DNA of 20,216 nt from a virus: positions 1 to 20,216 of the IMG/VR virus record IMGVR_UViG_3300025668_000051; one strand, written 5' to 3'. Positions 12,438 through 19,301 of this stretch are shown here, piece by piece. Below the pieces are notes generated by a model that worked only from the letters and a program-made list of their open reading frames with translations, was not told the DNA's origin and made no database searches. The position numbers and the translations under genes are program-made. Every line of letters starts with the position of its first letter. The first letter of the stretch is position 1.

Positions 12438-12504
12438 CGCAGTCTGGTAGCGCATCTGCTTTGGGAGCAGAGGGTCGGGAGTTCGAATCTCTCCACCGAG
12501 ACCA
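12428..12504 (+). tRNA. tRNA-Pro (anticodon UGG)
   Basis: Acceptor CTCGGTG pairs perfectly with CACCGAG, D-stem GCGC/GCGC, anticodon stem TCTGC/GCAGA with loop TTTGGGA, T-stem GGGAG/CTCTC with a TTCGAAT loop, encoded ACCA. Anticodon TGG reads CCA. The 5' end overlaps the preceding reading frame. Confidence 0.95.
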
Positions 12505-12516
12505 ATAAGGATTTAT

Positions 12517-13215
12517 ATGAGTAATTTATATGATGTAGATGTAGAGGACTTTAAAGAAATATTAGATGATAAAATGAATTATCACTATATGGAAAAAGGT
12601 CCTTTGCTTTTAAATAAATTTGACAACTATACTTACAACATTCTTGAGTACCTAGATGGTGCTCAAAGTCTGTTAGATGTTGGCTGCGGCTTTGGTGGTC
12701 CTGCTCGTTTTATTCAAAGCGAATTAGGTATTGACGTAAAAGGCGTTAGCAACATACGTTCTCAAGTAGAACATACATCACAATACTTTCCTACATATTT
12801 TAGAAATGCAGAAGAATTTAGCAGTAACGAAAAATACGACGTTGCTGCTTTTTTTGATTCGTTGTGCCATATGGATGCAAAAAAGGTACTTGCAAATATT
12901 GCTAAATATACAGACAAAATACTTATTAAAGATTATACTTTCTTAGACTCAGATTACTATTATTCCGCCCGATGGAATATGCATTTTAGATCTAAATCTA
13001 ATTGGGAATGGTTGTTATCTAAAACTGGATTTAAGTTAAAACATTTTGAAATAAATGATAAAGTTTTAGTTGACGAAACTCATCAGTTTTGGTATAATAA
13101 TTTAAAGAAAGTAGAGTCTAAAAACAAGCAAATAGAAATGCTTAAAGTTATAACACAACAAACACAGCATAAGCCTGGTAAAGCTTATTGTGTTTTATAT
13201 GCAGAAAAGGCTTAA
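12517..13215 (+). CDS. class I SAM-dependent methyltransferase
   Basis: Seen: 232 aa with motif I SLLDVGCGFGGPARF (51-65), an acidic segment after GVSN, a YDVAAFFDSLCHM motif IV region like the UbiE/cyclopropane-type methyltransferases, and a C-terminal substrate half. AAGGA precedes the ATG at 12517. It opens the sugar-modification cluster directly after tRNA-Pro. Substrate not predictable; an activated sugar or glycan is inferred from context. Confidence 0.78.
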   Translation: MSNLYDVDVEDFKEILDDKMNYHYMEKGPLLLNKFDNYTYNILEYLDGAQSLLDVGCGFGGPARFIQSELGIDVKGVSNIRSQVEHTSQYFPTYFRNAEEFSSNEKYDVAAFFDSLCHMDAKKVLANIAKYTDKILIKDYTFLDSDYYYSARWNMHFRSKSNWEWLLSKTGFKLKHFEINDKVLVDETHQFWYNNLKKVESKNKQIEMLKVITQQTQHKPGKAYCVLYAEKA

Positions 13216-13217
13216 TC

Positions 13218-13934
13218 ATGTATACTCAGTACGGAGTTAAATTTAAAGAAATAGAATTTAACGATCAAATTTATTGTGTTCCAAAATATGCTGAAACAAG
13301 ACCATCAGCAATAACTATTTTAAATAAAAAATATTATGAATATGATACTCATGTAATGATGAAATATATTCTTGAAGAAACTGGTCAAAACGCTTTACAT
13401 GCCGGTGCTTTCTTTGGTGACATGATACCAAACTTTTCTGCGTCTTGTAAAGGCCTGCTTTATTGTTTTGAGCCTGTACTCGAAAATTATATTATAGCAA
13501 AGCAATGTATTGAAAAAAATAACATTCAAAATGTAGTTATGGTTAACGCTGCACTAAGCGATAAAGCTGGTACTGCTAAGTTTAGAACCATAAGCCCACA
13601 AGGTTTTCATATGGGTGGATGGTCTCACTATACTGAAGATCCTATTGGATCAAACTATTCTCAAATAGTAACAATGCTGCCTATAGATGATTTAAATATC
13701 GATAACCCTATTGTACTACATCTAGATTTAGAAGGCCATGAAGAACAAGCATTAGCTGGTGCAAAGAAAACAATTGAAAAGTATGAACCTATATTGTTGA
13801 TTGAACACGGTGATTGTGAATCTGAAGTACTTAAAAATTATATGAAAATTCTTGAAACTCCTCTCATAGATGTCTTTAGTACAGAGAAAAATTTAGATTT
13901 AGCTTATAGAGCAATAGGGAAAATTAAATCATGA
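13218..13934 (+). CDS. FkbM-family methyltransferase (second copy)
   Basis: Seen: 238 aa; ALHAGAFFGDMIP replaces the usual DVGANxG of motif I, CFEPV (83-87) supplies the acidic ribose ligand, and LHLDLEGHEEQALAGA with PILLIEHG is the FkbM C-terminal signature. The start is ATG 13218, seven bases after AAAAGG; the longer frame from 13188 overlaps the previous gene and is rejected. The altered motif I (HAGAFFG, lacking the leading Asp) is unusual and could weaken SAM binding. It overlaps the next gene by ATGA. Confidence 0.78.
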   Translation: MYTQYGVKFKEIEFNDQIYCVPKYAETRPSAITILNKKYYEYDTHVMMKYILEETGQNALHAGAFFGDMIPNFSASCKGLLYCFEPVLENYIIAKQCIEKNNIQNVVMVNAALSDKAGTAKFRTISPQGFHMGGWSHYTEDPIGSNYSQIVTMLPIDDLNIDNPIVLHLDLEGHEEQALAGAKKTIEKYEPILLIEHGDCESEVLKNYMKILETPLIDVFSTEKNLDLAYRAIGKIKS

Positions 13935-14632
13935 TAATTCAATGGGATACAATAGATGGCTCAGATAACTATATGGATATTGATAGGCTTGTAGGATTTA
14001 AAAAGCCTCCAAGCTGGTATTCTAAATTAACGCCTTATTGGAATGGAAGTAAAAACTTTAATGATTTTATTAAAACGCAGTGGTCTACTATATTTCAATA
14101 TCAAAATTATAGAATGCACACTGTAAAATCTTGTCCTGGATTTAATACATTCTTTAAAAAGTCTATACAATTAAAACTTGATAATGATTTGCTTATAGAA
14201 ACAGGTGCGGATGGAGGATTTGTTTATACTTATCTAGGCAATCATTTTAGTTTGTCTTCTCATAACGGGCATGAAGCGCCAGGTCTATCAAACAAATATA
14301 TCTTTCTTAAATTTACTTACAACTTAGCATTTAAATATTCAAAAGACTGTGATGTAACTTTTATTGATCCTGTATTATACGATGAACAGCCTTATAGAAT
14401 GTGCCCAGGAATTATTCAAACCCAAAAGCAAAATATCATGTACGTAAATGTTATAACGTTGTTCCCAAAGGTAAACACAAAATACCATTTCCCAAAAGGA
14501 TCTACACTGGCATGTATGCAATTTTCAGAACCAGTTAAAGATATGAAAAAAGTGGATCTATCTGAAGACGTTAAGAAACATAATTACGAAGGCCAGATAC
14601 GAGGCAACAATTCTAAATACTTTGGAAAATAA
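13931..14632 (+). CDS. unrecognised 233-aa protein in the glycan cluster
   Basis: I do not recognise this family. Seen: no signal peptide or membrane span; many aromatic residues, an early KKPPSWYSKLTPYW motif, a histidine-rich centre (GNHFSLSSHNGHE) and beta-rich stretches, compatible with a cupin-like or jelly-roll fold, but that is a guess. It is coupled by ATGA to the FkbM methyltransferase, so it probably works with it. A late promoter begins at the base after its TAA. Confidence 0.75.
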   Translation: MIIQWDTIDGSDNYMDIDRLVGFKKPPSWYSKLTPYWNGSKNFNDFIKTQWSTIFQYQNYRMHTVKSCPGFNTFFKKSIQLKLDNDLLIETGADGGFVYTYLGNHFSLSSHNGHEAPGLSNKYIFLKFTYNLAFKYSKDCDVTFIDPVLYDEQPYRMCPGIIQTQKQNIMYVNVITLFPKVNTKYHFPKGSTLACMQFSEPVKDMKKVDLSEDVKKHNYEGQIRGNNSKYFGK

Positions 14633-14640
14633 TATAAATA
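14633..14640 (+). promoter_or_regulatory. T4-type late promoter
   Basis: An exact TATAAATA octamer directly abuts the upstream TAA and lies 28 bases before the start of the next gene. It would drive the hypothetical protein, endolysin, epimerase, methyltransferase and glycosyltransferase genes late in infection. Confidence 0.68.
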
Positions 14641-14668
14641 TCTCTATAATCTTATTATGGAGGATATT

Positions 14669-14998
14669 ATGTCTGAAAAAATGCCTTGGATATACCAAGA
14701 CTTTAAAAACCTGATGAATATTAATTGGGACGATATAACTTATGACGAATTTTTAGATATATCTAAAGAAATTGAAGGATATGAAGCTAACATTGGATAT
14801 GAATTTATAGATATGGATGAAGAAAATTTAGACTGGGCATCAATATATGCTGTAGTGCAATCTATTGAACAATCTATTTACGATGAAGAATCTAAAAAGC
14901 TTATGAGAGAGATTGATGTTACATTTGAAAAATCTAAGCGAGACACAACAACCGGTGATCAAATGCTTAGAGATATAGGTATTAAATTGAACGAATGA
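14669..14998 (+). CDS. 109-aa acidic hypothetical protein
   Basis: Unrecognised. Seen: 109 aa, strongly acidic (YDEFLDISKEIEGYEANIGY, FIDMDEENLDW), helical, no signal or membrane segment. ATG 14669 is chosen because GGAGG at 14659-14663 lies five bases upstream; an in-frame ATG at 14657 overlaps that site. It is first behind the late promoter and overlaps the endolysin gene by ATGA, so it may be a late or lysis-associated protein. Confidence 0.7.
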   Translation: MSEKMPWIYQDFKNLMNINWDDITYDEFLDISKEIEGYEANIGYEFIDMDEENLDWASIYAVVQSIEQSIYDEESKKLMREIDVTFEKSKRDTTTGDQMLRDIGIKLNE

Positions 14999-15480
14999 AA
15001 TACCGCTTATTTGCGGCTCTATTGTTCACAGCATCTTGTATGCAAGCAGAGCCTGTACCAGAACAAATTAATATCGCAAAATATTACCTAGGTCTTGACG
15101 AAGACAGGAATAGGTATGAACTCAAACTCATACTAGGCGTTGACCCTGCAAAAACAGAATGGTGCGCAGCTTTCGTTAACGCTATGTTAAAAAAGGATAA
15201 CATTCCTGGATCCGATAGTGTTAGTGATTATCCTTTAATGGCTCGTAGTTTTCTTACATGGGGTACTAGGGTGAGATCTAATGATATAAAAACAGGAGAT
15301 GTAGTAGTCTTTCCAAGAGGCTCAGGTGGGTGGCAAGGCCACGTTGGATTTTATTATGGAACAACACCGAAAGGTGAGTGGGTTATATTAGGCGGAAATC
15401 AAGATAACACAGTAAGTTATAAGATGTACGCGCCAAATAAAGCCATTGCTATTAGAAGATGGGAAAAAGAAATAGAATGA
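14995..15480 (+). CDS. secreted CHAP/NlpC-P60-type peptidoglycan hydrolase (endolysin)
   Basis: A cell-wall amidase or endopeptidase. Seen: 161 aa; an N-terminal signal peptide MKYRLFAALLFTASCMQA; catalytic Cys in EWCAAFVNAML (C57), His in GHVGFYYG (H116) and N135 in LGGNQDN, the arrangement of the TIGR02594/CHAP cysteine hydrolases. TASC is an imperfect lipobox, so a lipoprotein is possible but not assured. Export by the host Sec system would make activity less dependent on a holin pore. It sits behind a late promoter and overlaps galE by ATGA. Confidence 0.8.
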   Translation: MKYRLFAALLFTASCMQAEPVPEQINIAKYYLGLDEDRNRYELKLILGVDPAKTEWCAAFVNAMLKKDNIPGSDSVSDYPLMARSFLTWGTRVRSNDIKTGDVVVFPRGSGGWQGHVGFYYGTTPKGEWVILGGNQDNTVSYKMYAPNKAIAIRRWEKEIE

Positions 15481-16340
15481 AAGTCTTAGTAACTGGCGCA
15501 ACCGGTTATATTGGCAGTCATGTATGTAAACTTTTAAAAGAGCACGGACATTATGTTGCGGGCTGGGATATAAACATTCATGGCGAATATAACGACGTAA
15601 GTCAATATGTAAACGTATTAGAAAATATTGACGTAACAGAAAAACATTTACACGGTACGTATGATGCTATAGTACATTTAGCAGGTCGTAGTGTAGTACC
15701 TCAAAGCTTAAAAGAACCAGCAGAATATTATAGAGTAAACGCTATGGGTACATCTAATATTCTCGATAATCTCAGCACCCCAAACTTTATCTTTGCAAGT
15801 ACTTCATCTGCATGGGAGATGGCTTCTCCATATGCTCGTAGTAAAGTAGCAGCAGAAGATATTATTAAGGAGAAAGCAAATGGGCACACTATTTTTCGCT
15901 TTTTTAATGTCTCTGGCACTGATGGTATTAATAGGCAGCTGGGTGATCCAACCCATCTTATTCGTGTTGCTGCTATGGTTTGTGCTGAAAAACTTCCCAA
16001 CGTTAATATATTTGGTATGGATTATAATACTCGCGACGGTACTTGCATACGTGATTATATACATGTTAGCGATCTTACTAATGCTATTGTAAACGCAGTT
16101 GAAAAGGGCCCTACTAATACTCCCTATGAATGTTTAGGAAGTAACGTAGGTTATAGTGTACTTGATGTTTTAGACACTATGGATAAAGTTTCAGGTAAAA
16201 AAATGAAAAGAATATTTTCAGATAGAAGAGAAGGCGACGCTGAAGCAAGCATTGTTGACCAACTATCTGAATATTGCGTATTGACTAAAACATTAGAAGA
16301 TATGTGTCTAGATCAATATAAACTGGAGATTAAATCATGA
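15477..16340 (+). CDS. galE: GalE-like NAD-dependent nucleotide-sugar epimerase
   Basis: An extended short-chain dehydrogenase that interconverts nucleotide sugars such as UDP-glucose and UDP-galactose. Seen: 287 aa (bacterial GalE about 338); NAD motif TGATGYIGSH (6-15), HLAG, catalytic SPYARSK (Y119, K123) after FASTSS, FFNVSG, and GTCIRDYIHVSDL as in GalE. The segment between the catalytic serine region and Tyr is shorter than usual. ATG 15477 overlaps the endolysin stop; the upstream reading from 15459 is rejected. A +1-frame hydrophobic ORF with its own AAGGAG lies inside (15880-16092). Exact substrate unproven. Confidence 0.83.
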   Translation: MKVLVTGATGYIGSHVCKLLKEHGHYVAGWDINIHGEYNDVSQYVNVLENIDVTEKHLHGTYDAIVHLAGRSVVPQSLKEPAEYYRVNAMGTSNILDNLSTPNFIFASTSSAWEMASPYARSKVAAEDIIKEKANGHTIFRFFNVSGTDGINRQLGDPTHLIRVAAMVCAEKLPNVNIFGMDYNTRDGTCIRDYIHVSDLTNAIVNAVEKGPTNTPYECLGSNVGYSVLDVLDTMDKVSGKKMKRIFSDRREGDAEASIVDQLSEYCVLTKTLEDMCLDQYKLEIKS

Positions 16341-16990
16341 GCGGAAAGTTGCATAAGTACTTTTTAAATAACGGCGGTAAGCCTATCCATAAATGGTTTC
16401 ACTACTTTGATATTTACGAACATCATCTACAAAGATTTAAAGGGAAAAGTCCTGTCATTTTAGAAATTGGCGTACAGGCAGGTGGATCCCTACAGATGTG
16501 GAAAGATTACTTTGACGACGATTGTAGAGTTGTGGGATTAGATATTAGTCCTGAATGTAAAGACCACGAAGAAGAAGGCGTAGAAGTCTTTATAGGTAAA
16601 CAACATGAACCAAAAGCTATAAACCAAATTCTAGAAAAATATCCTCACATTGATATTGTTATTGACGATGGCGGACATATTAGTTGGCAGATGATTAATT
16701 GTTTTGATATTTTATATAATAAAATTAGTGCCAACGGAACATATATAGTAGAAGATACTCATGCTTGTTATTGGCCTAGCCATGCCGGTGGATTAAAACA
16801 TCCAATGAGTTTTGTAGAACATGCTAAAAACAAAGTTGATGAAGTAAATGCCGGAGCTGCTAAGTTACCTACAACAGAAATTACAAAAAATACTAATAGC
16901 ATATCGTTTTATGATAGTGTCGTAGTATTCGAAAAAAGACTCCAAGGCATAAAACAAGATGCAAGAACAAGAGGTTACCAATGGACTTAA
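16337..16990 (+). CDS. MycE/TcmP-like sugar O-methyltransferase (class I SAM)
   Basis: Seen: 217 aa; VILEIGVQAGGSLQMWKDYF (40-59) and DIVIDDGGHISWQ (106-118), then YIVEDTHACYW, the pattern of metal-dependent sugar O-methyltransferases from macrolide and tetracenomycin pathways and of related CmcI-like proteins. The DDGGH and ED acids are the probable metal ligands. It overlaps galE (ATGA) and the glycosyltransferase (10 bases), which places it in sugar decoration. The acceptor is unknown. Confidence 0.78.
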   Translation: MSGKLHKYFLNNGGKPIHKWFHYFDIYEHHLQRFKGKSPVILEIGVQAGGSLQMWKDYFDDDCRVVGLDISPECKDHEEEGVEVFIGKQHEPKAINQILEKYPHIDIVIDDGGHISWQMINCFDILYNKISANGTYIVEDTHACYWPSHAGGLKHPMSFVEHAKNKVDEVNAGAAKLPTTEITKNTNSISFYDSVVVFEKRLQGIKQDARTRGYQWT

Positions 16991-17808
16991 AAGAAAAAAT
17001 GAAAGGGTTTCCACCCTGTTACGTAATCAACGTTAAAGGATACGATGATAGAAAAGAATATATGCGTTCTAATTTTGAAAAGCTTGGAATAGAAAAATTT
17101 ACTATCTTTGAGCACACAAAATTTACTTCACCAGATTTTTCTTATAAGTATCACGGGGATAAAGATGTACTAGAAAATCTCGAGCTCGGTCCTACGACTT
17201 CCCACCTTCATAGTATTAAACAATGGTATGAAACTACCACAGAAGAAATGGCAGCATTTTTTGAAGATGACTGTGATTTTAGTACTGTAGAAAAATGGAA
17301 ATTTAAGTGGGAAGATTACTTACCAAAGATGGGCGCGGTGTGGGATGCTCTTCAGTTATGCTTAATGCACGAAGGCTATGGTGTTATGTATCCAAGACAT
17401 AGAGCAGGCCACGATCATGGACTACAGTGCTATGTAATTAAACGATCTTATGCTAAAAAATTAATTGATTATTACTTTGAAGAAGATGGTACAATTAATT
17501 TTAAAATGCCTTGGAAATTAAAAACAGACGAGTCAAAAAGATTTGCTCCTTCTGTTGAAAACGTTATCTATGGATTAGGAATAGTTTATATACATCCTTT
17601 GTTTAACCATAATATTCATGCATATCCATCTATATCTTATCCACTAGGAGAATTTCCGGTAGAGCAAGAATTGGCAGTCAGATCTTACGAATACGTTAAA
17701 AATTGGTGGGAAGTTCGCGGTCAACACGGAAACCTTGATCAATTATTTGACTTTGACTGGTGCTGTAGATCAGGCCAAGGTTTCACTGGTGTTCAACACA
17801 TTTATTAA
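16981..17808 (+). CDS. glycosyltransferase family 25-like (LPS-type)
   Basis: Seen: 275 aa; the family opening CYVINVKGYDDRKEYMRSNF (13-32), a TTSHLHSIKQW donor-binding stretch and AAFFEDDCDF with the acidic metal/donor motif, as in LPS galactosyltransferases of the GT25 type. It is the last gene of the plus-strand cluster and overlaps the methyltransferase before it. Its TAA shares the palindrome TTAA with the stop of the convergent gene. With the GalE-like epimerase as a plausible donor supplier, a galactose-type transfer is an inference. Confidence 0.78.
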   Translation: MDLKEKMKGFPPCYVINVKGYDDRKEYMRSNFEKLGIEKFTIFEHTKFTSPDFSYKYHGDKDVLENLELGPTTSHLHSIKQWYETTTEEMAAFFEDDCDFSTVEKWKFKWEDYLPKMGAVWDALQLCLMHEGYGVMYPRHRAGHDHGLQCYVIKRSYAKKLIDYYFEEDGTINFKMPWKLKTDESKRFAPSVENVIYGLGIVYIHPLFNHNIHAYPSISYPLGEFPVEQELAVRSYEYVKNWWEVRGQHGNLDQLFDFDWCCRSGQGFTGVQHIY

Positions 17809-18119
17809 TTTTTAGGTTTTTTACCGCCTATAACTTTTACTCCGGCCTTGGCTTCAACAGCATTAAGTCTTCTTTCAAGGTCGTCAATTTTTTTAGTAAC
17901 CTTTGGATAACGTTTTCTCCAAGCGTTAGGATCGTCTTGTAACCATTCCCAACCAAACCGATCTACTAAATAATCTAAGGTATTGTCTAGTTTACCCATT
18001 AAATAGAGTGCAGCTTTTGTGTTTCTAAACCAAGCTAAAAAAGCTGCACCTAATACAGATCCGCCAATTGCGGTGTAGATCCATAAAGTATCACCAAACA
18101 TTCTTGTGAGCATTTCCAT
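17805..18119 (-). CDS. 104-aa membrane-anchored coiled-coil protein
   Basis: Unrecognised. Seen: an N-terminal hydrophobic span (LWIYTAIGGSVLGAAFLAW, 12-30), then a long charged helical region (DDLERRLNAVEAK) and a basic tail (GGKKPKN). Probably one pass in the inner membrane. It is coupled to the next upstream gene by TAATG and is last of the minus-strand group containing the lipase. The architecture would suit a holin or spanin-like accessory, but there is no specific motif. Confidence 0.68.
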   Translation of the reverse strand: MEMLTRMFGDTLWIYTAIGGSVLGAAFLAWFRNTKAALYLMGKLDNTLDYLVDRFGWEWLQDDPNAWRKRYPKVTKKIDDLERRLNAVEAKAGVKVIGGKKPKN

Positions 18120-18271
18120 TATTCAGACTTCCAAATTGTCCATGCGCCCCATGCAATTGCAGCGTATGCCATAAGGTTAAGAGGTGCTATTAGCATCATT
18201 AAACCAGCCGCTACCAGCATCACTCCATCCCAAGTCGTTCTTTCTGTTAATCTGTTTTTTAACCAATTCAT
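18119..18271 (-). CDS. 50-aa two-span membrane protein
   Basis: Seen: 50 aa, MNWLKNRLTERTTWDGVMLV then AAGLMMLIAPLNLMAYAAI and AWGAWTIWKSE, a pattern I recall from small proteins of marine T4-like phages. Two short spans with charged ends, holin-like in form only. ATG 18271 follows AAGGA by eight bases; a longer frame from 18304 lacks one. It overlaps out of frame with the gene at 18177-18377 for 95 bases. Confidence 0.7.
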   Translation of the reverse strand: MNWLKNRLTERTTWDGVMLVAAGLMMLIAPLNLMAYAAIAWGAWTIWKSE

Positions 18272-18377
18272 CTTGGTATTCCTTCCAAAATTTTTGTCTA
18301 TCATTCGTAGACGTTGCGTTTTTTTCGTGGTACTTATAAACTTTTAGATAAAACTCTAAATTTATACCACTAGACAT
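18177..18377 (-). CDS. 66-aa hypothetical protein overlapping its neighbour
   Basis: Unrecognised soluble protein: MSSGINLEFYLKVYKYHEKN, then DRQKFWKEYQDELVKKQ and a C-terminal GWSDAGSGWFNDANSTS. ATG 18377 is seven bases after AAAGAG; ATG 18383 is an alternative. The start overlaps the end of the lipase gene by 8 bases and the 3' half is out of frame with the downstream membrane protein. It fills what would otherwise be a gap, which supports it. Confidence 0.55.
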   Translation of the reverse strand: MSSGINLEFYLKVYKYHEKNATSTNDRQKFWKEYQDELVKKQINRKNDLGWSDAGSGWFNDANSTS

Positions 18378-19107
18378 TTTCATTCTCTTTGGTATACTTG
18401 CAATAATGGTTCATACCATGATCGTATGCTCCGTCGAATGGCATTCCTTTTTTAAACGCACGCCATCTTCCACGCCATTTATCTTTTGTTCTTTGCCATT
18501 TACTCATTTTTCTAATATTACCGAAGTAGTTGATGTACCGCGGTTGCGAATGGTGTCTATATCCCATTGCAGCAAAAGGAACACAAGTGACCAAATCGTT
18601 GTTGTTAACATGGCGGAAATGAGGTATGGTATCAAACGATTTAACAAATTTCTTATTCCCTGCTCTTGGAGATCCGTATGTATATAAGCAATCTACTTTA
18701 TTACCGAATCTGCTAGTTGCGATTGTAGCCATTGCACCACCCAATGAGTGACCACATATAAAAAATAATTTACCTTCTATTTTCATACTACCTAAGGCAG
18801 TGTTAATTTGATCCCAAACTTTATTTACTTCTTCTTGGAATCCATTGTGTACATACCCGTGACCATTGTTTGCTTTATCTGGCCATGCGTTTAAATCGGC
18901 TTTAATGTCTGAAAACTCGCCAGGTTCTGTTCCTCTAAAACATATGACTAATTCTTGCTTATTTGAAATAATATGACATTGAGCCCCGTCGTGTTCAATA
19001 AAACGGTGTGTAGTATATCCTAATTTCTTATATTTAGGCTTAGCTTGCTTTGCATCTAAATATGCAATTTCAGCGCACTCTGCCATCTTAGCACAGTTTT
19101 CTATCAT
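18370..19107 (-). CDS. class 3 lipase (alpha/beta hydrolase)
   Basis: A serine hydrolase likely cleaving lipid esters. Seen: 245 aa; oxyanion segment VICFRGTEPGEF (54-65), nucleophile elbow GHSLGGA (S121), LYTYGSPRAGNKKF typical of Lipase_3, candidate Asp in NNNDLVT (D171) and His in YDHGMNH (H230 or H234). No signal peptide is seen, so it would start in the cytoplasm. It is flanked by small membrane proteins and overlaps the DUF6356 gene by ATGA. In a phage it could attack host membrane phospholipid during lysis or alter lipids during infection; both are inference. Confidence 0.87.
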   Translation of the reverse strand: MIENCAKMAECAEIAYLDAKQAKPKYKKLGYTTHRFIEHDGAQCHIISNKQELVICFRGTEPGEFSDIKADLNAWPDKANNGHGYVHNGFQEEVNKVWDQINTALGSMKIEGKLFFICGHSLGGAMATIATSRFGNKVDCLYTYGSPRAGNKKFVKSFDTIPHFRHVNNNDLVTCVPFAAMGYRHHSQPRYINYFGNIRKMSKWQRTKDKWRGRWRAFKKGMPFDGAYDHGMNHYCKYTKENENV

Positions 19108-19301
19108 TTGTTTCTATCCTTTAAAATGTCTTTCATTACGTTTGATGCTGTATGCGTAAAACATCTGGGTGCAACAGCATGTATTAATAGTGCGGGCACA
19201 AGTAACTGTAATCTAATAGCAGCCTTCACCGCGCCTTTGGCATGCTGCAATCCTGTTTCGCCAACTTCTTCTAAATGTAATTTGCATTGTTTACTTAGCA
19301 T
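19104..19301 (-). CDS. DUF6356-like small membrane protein
   Basis: Seen: 65 aa with CKLHLEEVGETGLQHAKGAV and LLVPALLIHAVAPRCFTHTA, the layout I associate with DUF6356: an N-terminal CxxHL motif, an amphipathic helix, and one membrane span ending in HA(V/L)xP. AAGAGG lies seven bases upstream. It overlaps the upstream gene by 11 bases and the lipase by ATGA. Function unknown; conserved cysteines and histidines could bind metal. Confidence 0.7.
   Translation of the reverse strand: MLSKQCKLHLEEVGETGLQHAKGAVKAAIRLQLLVPALLIHAVAPRCFTHTASNVMKDILKDRNK

Noticed and set aside
15728-16064. Minus-strand ORFs of 86-90 codons opposite galE
   Set aside because: They mirror a well-conserved epimerase frame and have no motif or ribosome-binding site of note.
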